From an uncultured Prevotella sp. (GTDB lineage: Bacteria > Bacteroidota > Bacteroidia > Bacteroidales > Bacteroidaceae), in the NCBI GenBank assembly GCA_900543975.1, contig UQTI01000028.1, positions 1 through 34,683 of the forward strand: 34,683 nt of DNA. The letters run 5' to 3'. The position numbers were made by a program, and so were the translations under genes. Of the stretch, positions 6,166-13,964 are shown in pieces. The notes beneath the pieces were generated by a model. The model did no database searches, was not told the origin of the DNA, and saw nothing but the letters and a program-made list of their open reading frames with translations. Positions within the stretch are counted from its first letter, which is position 1, and the number at the start of each line of letters is the position of its first letter.

Positions 6166-8298
6166 ATGCCCGACCTGACACAATATTTTCCCATCACCAA
6201 CCCCAGCCTCATCTTCTTCCTGGTGCTTGTCATCATTCTGTTGGCACCCATCATCATGGGCAAACTGCGCATTCCGCACATCATAGGCATGGTGCTGGCA
6301 GGCGTGGCCATAGGACAGTATGGTTTCAACATCCTTGTGCGCGACGACTCGTTCGAGCTCTTCGGCCGTGTAGGCCTCTATTACATCATGTTCCTCGCCG
6401 CCCTTGAGATGGATGTGGAGGGGGTGAAGAAGAACAAGGGCAGGCTGTCGCTCTTCGGTCTGCTGACGTTTGCCGCTCCGTTCACCCTTACGTTCATCAT
6501 GTCAGAGTGGCTGTTGGGCTACCCCACCATCGCCTCGCTGCTCTTGGGCTGCCTCATGGCCAGCAACACCCTCATAGCCTACCCCATCGTGAGCCGTTAC
6601 GGCCAGCAGCGCAAGCCGAGCGTGGCTCTTAGCGTGGGAGCGTCCATGCTCTCGCTCCTGGTTGCGCTGGTGGTGCTTGCCGCCTTGGTGGCATCGCACA
6701 ACGGGCAGACGGGCGTGCTGTTCTGGCTGTGGTTCGTAGCCAAGTTTGTGATCTATTGTGGCGGCCTCGCCATCCTCATACCCAAGCTCACGCGCTGGTT
6801 CCTGCGTCGTTACAGCGACGCCGTCATGCAGTTTATCTTCGTCATGGCCATGCTCTTCATGAGTGCTGTCCTGAGCGAGAGCATAGGTCTTGAGGGCATC
6901 TTCGGCGCCTTCCTCTCGGGGCTCATCCTCAACCGCTACATACCCCATGTGTCACCGCTGATGAACCGCATCGAGTTTATAGGCAACGCCCTCTTCATAC
7001 CCTATTTTCTCATCGGTGTGGGCATGCTCATCAACGTGCGCCTCGCCTTCAGCGACACCGGTGTGCTGTGGGTGGCCCTTGCCATCACCCTGTTCGGCAC
7101 AGTGGGCAAGGCCATTGCCGCCTACCTGTCGGCCCTCCTGTTCCGCCTGCCCCTCAACACGTCGGGCAACATGATGTTTGGTCTCACCTCTGCCCATGCA
7201 GCAGGCGCCATTGCCATCATCATGGTGGGCATGCGCCTCACCACCCCCGACGGCTCCGTGCTCGTGACGGGCGAGATGCTTAACGGCGTGGTACTGATGA
7301 TTCTGCTCACCTGCCTCATCTCCACCGTTGTGACCGAACAAGCGGCACAGCAGATCACGCTGCGCGACAAGGAGATCCCGCAAGAAGACACACAGGACGA
7401 CGAGAAGATGCTCATCCCCATGAAATATCCCGAGTATGCCGTGCGCCTGGTAAACCTCGCCATCATGATGCGCAACCCTAAGCTTGGCCGCGGTCTGGTG
7501 GGCCTGTCGGTGGTCTACGACGACGTTGACATGCGCCTGAACCAAGAGCGCGGACAGCGTCTGCTGGAAAAGGTTCAACAATATGCTGCGGCAGCCGACG
7601 TGAAGATGCAGACCCAGGTGCGCGTGGCTGCCAACATTGCCAACGGCATAAAGCACGCGTTCAAGGAGTTTAGAGCATCAGAGATCATCATTGGCATGCA
7701 CATGCACCAGGAGGTGTCGGCAAGCTTCTGGGGCGAGTTTCACCAGAGCTTGTTCAACGGCTTGAACAGGCAGATTATCATGGCTCGCCTGAAGCAGCCG
7801 CTGAGCACCATACGCCGCATAGAGGTGGCGGTGCCGTCGAGGGCACAGTTTGAGCCTGGCTTCTACCGCTGGCTGGAACGTGTGGCCCGCCTGTCGGTGA
7901 ACCTCGAGTGTCGCACCATCTTCCACGGCCGCACCGACACGCTGGCTCTCATCAACCAGTATGTGCGCAACCGCCATCCCGAGATGCGTGTCGAGTTTAT
8001 GCAGATGGACCATTGGAACGAGATGCCGCGCCTCGCTGCCACCATTGCCGAAGACCATCTGTTCATCGTCATCGCCGCCCGCAAGGGCACGGTGTCTTAC
8101 AAGAACGCGCTGGAGCATCTGCCAGAGGAGATTCAGCAGTTTTTCTCGGGCAAGAACATCATCATCATCTTCCCCGACCAACACGGCGACCCGATGGACG
8201 AGATGACGTTTGCACAGCCACAGCACCAGGAAGAGCGCAGCGCCTACCTGGCGGTTAAGGAATGGGTTAACAAGAAACTGACGAGAACAAAGAATTGA
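6166..8298 (+). CDS. CPA2-family cation/proton antiporter with C-terminal universal-stress-like region
   Basis: 710 residues. The first 395 or so form about 12 membrane helices of the Na+/H+ exchanger fold, with the family-typical opening (L-R-I-P-H-I-I-G-M-V-L-A-G), the M-F-L-A-A-L-E-M-D segment, the G-I-F-G-A-F-L-S-G-L helix and S-A-H-A-A-G-A. The remaining 310 residues are soluble and look like two universal-stress-protein-like halves, a fusion common in Bacteroidetes antiporters. It would exchange Na+ or K+ for protons in the inner membrane; the ion is not deducible. The lolD-like gene follows after 101 bases, possibly in the same transcript, since no promoter is visible between them. Confidence 0.9.
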   Translation: MPDLTQYFPITNPSLIFFLVLVIILLAPIIMGKLRIPHIIGMVLAGVAIGQYGFNILVRDDSFELFGRVGLYYIMFLAALEMDVEGVKKNKGRLSLFGLLTFAAPFTLTFIMSEWLLGYPTIASLLLGCLMASNTLIAYPIVSRYGQQRKPSVALSVGASMLSLLVALVVLAALVASHNGQTGVLFWLWFVAKFVIYCGGLAILIPKLTRWFLRRYSDAVMQFIFVMAMLFMSAVLSESIGLEGIFGAFLSGLILNRYIPHVSPLMNRIEFIGNALFIPYFLIGVGMLINVRLAFSDTGVLWVALAITLFGTVGKAIAAYLSALLFRLPLNTSGNMMFGLTSAHAAGAIAIIMVGMRLTTPDGSVLVTGEMLNGVVLMILLTCLISTVVTEQAAQQITLRDKEIPQEDTQDDEKMLIPMKYPEYAVRLVNLAIMMRNPKLGRGLVGLSVVYDDVDMRLNQERGQRLLEKVQQYAAAADVKMQTQVRVAANIANGIKHAFKEFRASEIIIGMHMHQEVSASFWGEFHQSLFNGLNRQIIMARLKQPLSTIRRIEVAVPSRAQFEPGFYRWLERVARLSVNLECRTIFHGRTDTLALINQYVRNRHPEMRVEFMQMDHWNEMPRLAATIAEDHLFIVIAARKGTVSYKNALEHLPEEIQQFFSGKNIIIIFPDQHGDPMDEMTFAQPQHQEERSAYLAVKEWVNKKLTRTKN

Positions 8299-8395
8299 CG
8301 AAAACAAGAAATTTCCCGAAAACGAGGAATTTGTCGAGAAAAATTAATTGTTAAGAACAAGGATATTGTTGAGAACAAAGAATTGACGAAAACAA
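8283..8395 (+). repeat. 25-base exact direct repeat spanning the antiporter stop
   Basis: 8283-8307 and 8371-8395 are identical over 25 bases (core GAGAACAAAGAATTGACG). The first copy encodes the last antiporter codons and stop, the second ends 4 bases before the lolD-like start. The bases between them are similar A-rich sequence, so this looks like duplicated 3'-end sequence. Confidence 0.85.
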
Positions 8396-8399
8396 AAAT

Positions 8400-9056
8400 A
8401 TGATTGACATAAAAAACATAACGAAGAGCTTTGGCTCATTGCAGGTACTCAAAGGCATTGACCTGCATGTCGACAAGGGCGAGGTGGTGAGCATCGTGGG
8501 ACCGAGCGGTGCAGGAAAGACCACGCTGCTACAGATCATGGGAACGCTCGACCGTCCCGACAACGGACAGATCGTCATCGACGGCACCGATGTGCACGAG
8601 TTGAAGGGTAAGGCGCTGAGCCGCTTCCGCAACGAGAAGATAGGTTTCGTGTTTCAGTTTCACCAACTGCTGCCCGAGTTTACGGCTCTTGAGAACATCA
8701 TGATCCCGGCATTCATTGCCGGCAAGGGACGCTCCGAGGCAAAGGCGCGAGCCATGGAACTGCTACAGTTTATGGGCCTTGAGGACCGCGCCGGCCACAA
8801 GCCCGCCGAGCTATCGGGTGGCGAGAAGCAGCGTGTGGCTGTTGCCCGTGCCCTCATGAACAAGCCCGCAGTCATACTTGCCGATGAGCCCAGCGGCAGT
8901 CTCGACTCTAAGAACAAGGCTGAACTCCATCAGCTCTTCTTTGACCTGCGCGACAAGCTCGGACAGACCTTCGTCATCGTCACCCACGACGACCAACTGG
9001 CTTCCATCACCGACCGCACCATTCATCTGAAGGACGGCATGATTGATGAGATTTAA
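8400..9056 (+). CDS. lolD: ABC transporter ATP-binding protein, LolD-type
   Basis: 218 residues, the size of LolD/MacB-type ATPases. Walker A G-P-S-G-A-G-K-T (34-41), Q-loop in F-V-F-Q-F-H-Q-L-L-P-E-F-T (the F-Q-x-H-x-L-L-P-E-F form is typical of LolD), signature L-S-G-G-E (138-142), Walker B V-I-L-A-D-E-P (158-164), H-loop T-H-D. LolD powers release of lipoproteins from the inner membrane through LolC/E; the permeases are not in this window. Members of the MacB/FtsE group are similar, so the symbol is likely but not certain. Confidence 0.85.
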   Translation: MIDIKNITKSFGSLQVLKGIDLHVDKGEVVSIVGPSGAGKTTLLQIMGTLDRPDNGQIVIDGTDVHELKGKALSRFRNEKIGFVFQFHQLLPEFTALENIMIPAFIAGKGRSEAKARAMELLQFMGLEDRAGHKPAELSGGEKQRVAVARALMNKPAVILADEPSGSLDSKNKAELHQLFFDLRDKLGQTFVIVTHDDQLASITDRTIHLKDGMIDEI

Positions 9057-9353
9057 AGGCTTTTAAAGGTAAAAAGGTAAAAAAAAGCTGGCGCCTTTGT
9101 AAGGGAAGAGTGAAGAACGAAGAGTGAAGAATTCAATAGCCTCTTTTAAGTGAAGAACGAAGAGTGATGAGTGAAGAATTCAATCGCCTTTTAAAAAAGG
9201 AAAAATCAAAATTCGAACATTCAACATCGGCTGAAAGCCGACAATTCAACATTCAAAACTCAAAATTCAAAATTCTTATATCCCAAGCCATTCACTCCCC
9301 TCCCTAAGGGGAGGGGTTAGCCGCGAAGCGGCGCGGGGGTGGGGCTGTAGGTG
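9055..9353 (+). repeat. Mosaic 3'-end repeat, copy A (modules 1-2-2-3-4)
   Basis: Starts at the lolD stop and fills the 325-base spacer. Module 1 (9065-9098): AAAGGTAAAAAGGTAAAA followed by a GCTGGCGCCTTT hairpin-like piece. Module 2 (about 9100-9195): AAGAGTGAAGAACGAAGAG with an internal duplication. Module 3 (about 9210-9275): repeated ATTCAAAATTC around the palindrome TCGGCTGAAAGCCGA. Module 4 (about 9294-9346): a CCCCTCCC/GGGGAGGGG hairpin, a CCGCGAAGCGG hairpin and GGGGGTGGGG. The modules recur after three other genes in this window. Confidence 0.85.
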
Positions 9354-9381
9354 GTAGAGATGTGCTTTAATTTCTTAGATT

Positions 9382-10236
9382 ATGACAAAATTAAAACTTG
9401 GCGATTACAACCGCCTAAAAATAGTTAAGCGTGTCGACTTCGGACTCTACCTCGACGGTGGACCCGAGGGCGAGGTGTTGTTACCCAAACGCTATGTGCC
9501 GCAAGGAGCAAACATTGGCGACGAGATAGAGGTGTTCCTGTATCTCGACATCGATGAGCGACTGGTGGCAACAACCGAACACCCTGTTGCCAAGGTGGGC
9601 GAGTTTGCCTGCCTTGAGGTGGCATGGGTAAACGAGTATGGTGCGTTCCTGAAATGGGGACTCATGAAGGACCTGTTCTGTCCCTTCCGCGAGCAGAAAA
9701 TGCGCATGGAGGTGGGCAAGAGCTACATCGTACACATACACATCGACGAAGAGAGCTACCGCATCGTGGCATCGGCAAAGGTGGAACGCTACCTCGACAA
9801 CACGCGACACCCCGACCTGAAGGCCGGCGAGAAGGTGCAGCTGCTGGTGTGGCAGAAGAGCCCCATCGGCTTCAAGGTGATCGTGAACAACCGCTACGCC
9901 GGACTGGTGTATGACGACCAGGTGTTCCGCCTCGTTCACCACGGCGACCGCTGCGACGGCTATGTGTCAAACATCCGCCCCGACGGCAAGCTCGACATCA
10001 CGTTGCAGCCCACAGGACGCGAGCAGACGCTGTCGTTTGCCGACACGTTGCTCGAATATCTGCACACCCACGGCGGCGTGTGCCCCTTCGGCGACAAGAG
10101 CGAAGCAGAAGACATAAAGCACACGTTTCATGTGAGCAAGAAGGTGTTCAAACGTGCTGTCGGCGACCTCTACAAACGCCATCTCATCATGGTCAGCGAC
10201 CTGCGCATTGCGCTTGTGGAAGAACAGGAGCAATAA
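9382..10236 (+). CDS. cvfB: S1-domain RNA-binding protein of the CvfB/YitL family
   Basis: 284 residues; CvfB of Staphylococcus and YitL of Bacillus are about 300. The order is as in that family: N-terminal S1-like beta-barrel (K-L-G-D-Y-N-R-L-K-I-V-K-R-V-D-F-G-L-Y-L-D-G), L-L-P-K-R-Y-V-P, then a second and third S1-like segment (W-V-N-E-Y-G-A-F-L-K-W-G; I-G-F-K-V-I-V-N-N-R-Y-A-G-L-V), and a C-terminal winged helix (about 220-280, C-P-F-G-D-K-S...V-S-K-K-V-F-K-R-A-V-G-D-L). Expected role: RNA binding and indirect gene regulation. It starts 29 bases after copy A of the mosaic repeat. Confidence 0.85.
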   Translation: MTKLKLGDYNRLKIVKRVDFGLYLDGGPEGEVLLPKRYVPQGANIGDEIEVFLYLDIDERLVATTEHPVAKVGEFACLEVAWVNEYGAFLKWGLMKDLFCPFREQKMRMEVGKSYIVHIHIDEESYRIVASAKVERYLDNTRHPDLKAGEKVQLLVWQKSPIGFKVIVNNRYAGLVYDDQVFRLVHHGDRCDGYVSNIRPDGKLDITLQPTGREQTLSFADTLLEYLHTHGGVCPFGDKSEAEDIKHTFHVSKKVFKRAVGDLYKRHLIMVSDLRIALVEEQEQ

Positions 10237-10342
10237 AGCTTAAGCTTGCAAAAGACCAAGAACAGCAAGCATCGCGCTTTAACAAGATTATTTATTATAA
10301 CCTGCAAAGACGAAGGGTCTGAAAGTGACGGCTTTAGAGATT

Positions 10343-10390
10343 TCCCATGCAGTTATAGGGGTTTCCCCTTTCTGCATGGGACTTTTTTTT
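10343..10390 (+). terminator. Rho-independent terminator of cvfB
   Basis: TCCCATGCAG (10343-10352) pairs with CTGCATGGGA (10372-10381), with AGGGG/CCCCT pairing inside, followed by eight T (10383-10390). The next promoter begins directly behind it. Confidence 0.9.
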
Positions 10391-10391
10391 C

Positions 10392-10399
10392 TACTTTTG
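10392..10399 (+). promoter_or_regulatory. -7 element for the outer membrane protein gene
   Basis: TACTTTTG directly behind the terminator, 36 bases before the ATG at 10435. The -33 position lies in the terminator stem and shows no clear TTTG. Confidence 0.55.
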
Positions 10400-10434
10400 C
10401 ATTATCATAATAATAACAACAAAAAGCAACAATC

Positions 10435-11124
10435 ATGAGAAAACTGATATTTTCACTCATCGCCACCCTCATGCTGCCTCTCGGCATGTCAGCACAGGCT
10501 TACACTCAAAGCAAATATTATAACCCGCAGACAGGACATCTCGACTATAACGAGAACAGACCGTCGAGGATGTATGAGGCGGGCAAACGCTATTATGGCC
10601 TGCGCATAGGACCGTCGTTCTCGGTGGTCAACTCAGACGACAAGGCCTTGGATGGCGGCAAATGGCAGACGGGCCTCAACATCGGTGCCGTGGTGGGACA
10701 ACCGCTCACCGACAGCGCACCGCTCTTCCTTGAGGCGGGCTTATTCTACACCGAGAAAGGCGGCAAGACCACTTATCAGAACAAGAAGATGACCTATGAC
10801 CTCAACTATCTGGAGGTGCCATTCACGGTGAAATATTGTTTCGATGCAGGCGACAACGTGTCCATTCAACCGTTCCTAGGCGGCTATGTGGCGTGCGGCG
10901 TGGGTGGCAAGATCAAGAACTATGGTGACCGCGTGGCTACCAGCTCGTTCTCAAGCGACTGCTTCAAACGTCTCGACGGCGGTCTGCGGCTTGGCTGCGG
11001 TATGGCTTACGACTTGTTCTATGCCGACCTGACCTACGACATTGGTCTTGCAAACATCTGCCACGACGAGTTCGACTCTTCTCACAACGGTTGCCTCACG
11101 CTCAGCATAGGCGTAAACTTCTGA
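10435..11124 (+). CDS. Outer membrane beta-barrel protein (PorT-like family)
   Basis: 229 residues with a signal peptide (M-R-K-L-I-F-S-L-I-A-T-L-M-L-P-L-G-M-S-A-Q-A). The mature part begins near Y-Y-G-L-R-I-G-P-S-F and shows alternating strands of a small barrel: L-N-I-G-A-V-V-G, L-F-L-E-A-G-L-F-Y-T-E-K-G-G-K, Y-L-E-V-P-F-T-V-K-Y, and a C-terminal strand ending in F (L-S-I-G-V-N-F), as usual for outer membrane proteins. Such proteins are common in Bacteroidetes with mostly unknown roles. It has its own promoter and terminator, hence a single-gene unit. Confidence 0.85.
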   Translation: MRKLIFSLIATLMLPLGMSAQAYTQSKYYNPQTGHLDYNENRPSRMYEAGKRYYGLRIGPSFSVVNSDDKALDGGKWQTGLNIGAVVGQPLTDSAPLFLEAGLFYTEKGGKTTYQNKKMTYDLNYLEVPFTVKYCFDAGDNVSIQPFLGGYVACGVGGKIKNYGDRVATSSFSSDCFKRLDGGLRLGCGMAYDLFYADLTYDIGLANICHDEFDSSHNGCLTLSIGVNF

Positions 11125-11136
11125 TCGTGTAGATTT

Positions 11137-11257
11137 CATTCAAAAGAAAAACAAAAATCGTTTCAAAAGAAGAACGGTTCCATTCATAAGAGAAGCAAAA
11201 ATCGTTTCAAAAGAGGAACGGTTCCATCCAAAAGAGAAACAAATCCATTCATAAGAC
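11137..11257. repeat. 44-base tandem repeat, about 2.5 copies
   Basis: Units start at 11137, 11181 and 11225, exactly 44 apart. Each unit splits into two related halves of about 24 and 20 bases built on TTCAAAAGA-GAA-C, so the basic period averages 22. It lies between the barrel gene stop and its terminator. Confidence 0.8.
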
Positions 11258-11270
11258 TATAAAAAACATC

Positions 11271-11312
11271 AGCCCCCGTTTCTGCATAAATATGCAAAAA
11301 CGGGGGCTTTTT
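11271..11312 (+). terminator. Rho-independent terminator of the beta-barrel gene
   Basis: AGCCCCCGTTT (11271-11281) pairs with AAACGGGGGCT (11298-11308), followed by T. The loop region is the palindrome TGCATAAATATGCA (11283-11296), itself of ArgR-box type, which lengthens the stem. Confidence 0.85.
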
Positions 11313-11364
11313 CGTATGGTTTTCTCAAAGGGGCGAAATGACAAAATGAAAGTGCCTTAATGAC

Positions 11365-11433
11365 GTTGTCAAAGAGGCTCTTTGAGGAGCTCATTTGGGC
11401 TCTTTGACAACCTCAAAGAGGCTCTTTGACAAC
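11365..11433. repeat. Nested palindromes built on CAAAGAG-CTCTTTG
   Basis: CAAAGAG-g-CTCTTTG occurs at 11370-11384 and 11414-11428; in addition GTTGTCAAAGAG (11365-11376) faces two copies of CTCTTTGACAAC (11400-11411, 11422-11433). The segment can fold in more than one way. It lies in the 653-base spacer between two convergent genes, so it does not control either start. Confidence 0.75.
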
Positions 11434-11544
11434 GAAAGCCCAATTTTAAGATTTGTTAACAAAACTGTATAGCAAAAGCATCGAAAAAACATCACTTTGC
11501 TCACATATCGCCTTTTTTATTGACTTTTAGCTTTTTCACAGTTT

Positions 11545-11580
11545 TGCATAATTATGCAAGAAGAGGTGTATAAATATGCA
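11545..11580. promoter_or_regulatory. Tandem ArgR-box-like palindromes without an arginine gene
   Basis: TGCATAATTATGCA (11545-11558) and TGTATAAATATGCA (11567-11580) both fit TGnATwwwwATnCA, the core of known ARG boxes. Their centres are 22 bases apart, close to the 21 of classical paired boxes bound by the ArgR hexamer. Around them are AT-rich stretches and a TTGAC at 11519, but neither neighbour is arginine-related and both end toward this site. It may be a leftover promoter region or control an RNA. Nothing else is seen in 11434-11704. Confidence 0.45.
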
Positions 11581-11704
11581 AGACGTAAAGCCTTAAAACA
11601 TGCTTCTTTGCTCCACCAAGATTGTAAAAAAAGCTCTACAAGGATCTTTTGGGCATATCCTTTCTATACATTCTCTACAAACAATAAGAACAAAGAAAGA
11701 AGCG

Positions 11705-11770
11705 TAATCCCAAAAATCACCATAACTTTTGGGATTACGATCCCAAATTTCATAGTGATTTTTGGGATTA
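11705..11770. terminator. Large nested hairpin after the BspA-like gene
   Basis: TAATCCCAAAAATCAC (11705-11720) is the exact complement of 11755-11770; inside, TTTTGGGAT (11727-11735) pairs with ATCCCAAAT (11740-11748) apart from the last base. The four copies of TTTGGGAT/ATCCCAAA allow alternative pairings. It starts 8 bases past the stop of the minus-strand gene. There is no T-run, so it is a structured 3' end rather than a standard terminator. Confidence 0.55.
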
Positions 11771-11777
11771 GGGCCAA

Positions 11778-13709
11778 TTACTTCACCAAAACCTTCTTAA
11801 CGCTACCGTCAGACATCTTGATGATGGCGATGCCCTTCTGGGTCTTGCCAATCTTCACGCCGCTGATGTTGAAGCGAGCAGCTTCGGTAGCATCTTTTGA
11901 AGACATATCGATGTTGGCGATGCCAGTGGCAGGGTCGTAGCCGTTGACGCGGACAAGAATCAACTCGTTCATTTCGCCGGCGGCATTCTTGACAATGCCG
12001 GCAGGGATGACGAAAACAAACTTGTCCTTGGGACCACCTGTGAACGACTGCAGGTAGGAGTCGTAGTCGGCAGCCCACACACGCACGGTCTTCTTGTCAC
12101 TCTGACGTGTAACATACCACTCATCATCTGGCTCCATAAGTTTACCAGAGTAGACAGGATCGAGCTTGTCATTGCCCTGACGCAAGAACACCTCGGGATG
12201 CTCCTTCACAACGGTCACCTCCTCGGCGAAGGTAATGCTGACAGCGCCATCAAAATATTTCTTTTTGAACATCGAACCGTCTGTCGGGTCGGTAGCTGTG
12301 TAGGCGAGCACGCCCTTGTCGGTCTCGGTGAGGGTGAAATAGTCGTTCCAATATTGCTTCTTGTAGCTTTCTGTGGTTCCCTTAGGAATGTAGGCTTTTG
12401 TGATGGGGCAGTTGTAGAAAGGAGAATCATATTCCTCATAGGCACCCATAACCTCGGGAGCCTGGCTGCCCTCGAAGGTTACGGTTTTGAGTTTCAGGCT
12501 GTTGTGGAAAGCATGAGCAAAGATATACTTAACGCCTGAGGGAATGGTTACAGAGGTGAGGCCGTTGTTGCCGGCGAAAGCACCATCTTGAACGATATAC
12601 ACGTTCTCAGGCAGACGCAGATCGCCGCTGAGCTGTGTAGAAGCAAAGGCCTGCTCGCCGATGAAGACGAGGGTGTTGGGGAGGTTTATGCTCTTCAAAG
12701 CCGACTGGCAGAAAGCGTAGTCGTCGATGGCGATAACTTTCTTCGACAGGGTCACGTTCTCCACCTCGCTACCCCAGAAAGCACCACCGTTGATGCCAAC
12801 GCAAGCGCCCATGGTTTTTACTGTTGCCTTGCCCTTCATGGGCACGAGATACAAGAGCCTGTAGTCGTTAGAATAAAGCTCGTCGCCAGCAAGACGGAAG
12901 TTGCTGTTGTTTGCATCGAGCGTGATGGTCTTCAACGAGGTCTTGGAGAAGGCGCAGCTGCCGAGCTTCTCTAACGATGCAGGGAAAGCAACCGACGATA
13001 TCTTGTTGCAGTTGAGGAACGCCTCATCACCAATTTCCTTCAAAGAGGCAGGGAGCGTAACCGAAGGCAACAGTTTGCAATCATTGAAGGCAGCCTCGCC
13101 TATGACCTCAAGCTTTGAAGGCCAGTTGATGTCGGTGAGCTTGTCACACTTCAAGAACATCTTGACGCCGATCTGTGTCATGTCGTCAGACAGAGTGACC
13201 TTGGCCACGGGTGTGTGGTAGAATATTGATCCGCCAAGCTCCTCAACGTTGCCTTGGAAAGTAACGGTCTGAAGATTAGAGCAGGTGAAGAAAGCGCCGT
13301 TGCCGATATGTTTTACCGAAGCGGGGATGGTAATGCTCTCAAGATTAGAAGAGTTGAAAGCATAGTTGCCGATATAAACAAGCTTTGAGGGCAAGGTAAG
13401 GTCAACAATCTTGGTGCTGGTAAACGCGCTGTCATAGATCGAGTCGATGGTCTCGGGCAGCGTCACGTTGATGACATTGTCCCATTTGAAGGCTTCCTCA
13501 CCAATGCTGTTCACGGTGTAGGTTGTGCCGTTGTTCTCAACGTTGGCGGGTACGTTTACGGTCACGCCAGCGATTTTGTTTTCGGCCACGCGCACGGTTG
13601 TGGGCGATGTGACCTCATACTTCAAACCGTCCTTTTCAAAGGTCACGGCATCTGCGCTTGCTGTCAGTGTGCAAGCAAGTGCAAACAATGAGAGTAAAGT
13701 TTTTTTCAT
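11778..13709 (-). CDS. BspA-type leucine-rich repeat surface protein
   Basis: 643 residues with a signal peptide (M-K-K-T-L-L-S-L-F-A-L-A-C-T-L-T-A-S-A). Residues of about 60-420 are LRR_5 repeats of roughly 22-24 residues with the pattern I-G-x-x-A-F-x-x-C-x-x-L-x-x-V-x-L-P-x-S-L (for example I-G-E-E-A-F, I-G-N-Y-A-F, I-G-D-E-A-F, I-D-D-Y-A-F). About 430-580 is a non-repeat region, and the end (F-N-I-S-G-V-K-I-G-K ... I-I-K-M-S-D-G-S-V-K-K-V-L-V-K) is a sorting-like tail as in other exported Prevotella proteins. The family includes adhesins such as BspA of Tannerella; the ligand is not predictable. No convincing TAnnTTTG is seen upstream. Single gene. Confidence 0.9.
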   Translation of the reverse strand: MKKTLLSLFALACTLTASADAVTFEKDGLKYEVTSPTTVRVAENKIAGVTVNVPANVENNGTTYTVNSIGEEAFKWDNVINVTLPETIDSIYDSAFTSTKIVDLTLPSKLVYIGNYAFNSSNLESITIPASVKHIGNGAFFTCSNLQTVTFQGNVEELGGSIFYHTPVAKVTLSDDMTQIGVKMFLKCDKLTDINWPSKLEVIGEAAFNDCKLLPSVTLPASLKEIGDEAFLNCNKISSVAFPASLEKLGSCAFSKTSLKTITLDANNSNFRLAGDELYSNDYRLLYLVPMKGKATVKTMGACVGINGGAFWGSEVENVTLSKKVIAIDDYAFCQSALKSINLPNTLVFIGEQAFASTQLSGDLRLPENVYIVQDGAFAGNNGLTSVTIPSGVKYIFAHAFHNSLKLKTVTFEGSQAPEVMGAYEEYDSPFYNCPITKAYIPKGTTESYKKQYWNDYFTLTETDKGVLAYTATDPTDGSMFKKKYFDGAVSITFAEEVTVVKEHPEVFLRQGNDKLDPVYSGKLMEPDDEWYVTRQSDKKTVRVWAADYDSYLQSFTGGPKDKFVFVIPAGIVKNAAGEMNELILVRVNGYDPATGIANIDMSSKDATEAARFNISGVKIGKTQKGIAIIKMSDGSVKKVLVK

Positions 13710-13860
13710 ATAAACAAAATTTTTTAAACACTATATCTTTTAAATCTTTCTTTTTTCTTTTACGGAGCAACTGCAAGACAGGAGTCGTGCACCTACAGAA
13801 GAAACAAAATGAGCCACGCCCTCTGCTTAAGAAGACAGAAGACATGACCCATGATTATCC

Positions 13861-13897
13861 TTAAACCCAAATCGGTCATTAGGCCGTTTGGGGTTAA
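13861..13897 (-). terminator. Hairpin downstream of asd
   Basis: On either strand ACCCAAA-t-CGG (13865-13875) pairs with CCG-TTTGGGGT (13884-13894) with one bulge. It lies about 70 bases past the asd stop (13965, minus). No T-run follows, so moderate. Confidence 0.45.
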
Positions 13898-13964
13898 AAG
13901 GAAGGTCATGCCTGTGTTACAAGCAGACCTTGTTGTTTCGTTTGCTTGATATGATGCTGTTTTC

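Noticed and set aside
11554..11940. Small gene downstream of the ArgR-like boxes
   Set aside because: The last third overlaps the 3' end of the BspA-like gene in antisense, and the first part has no recognisable features or codon bias.
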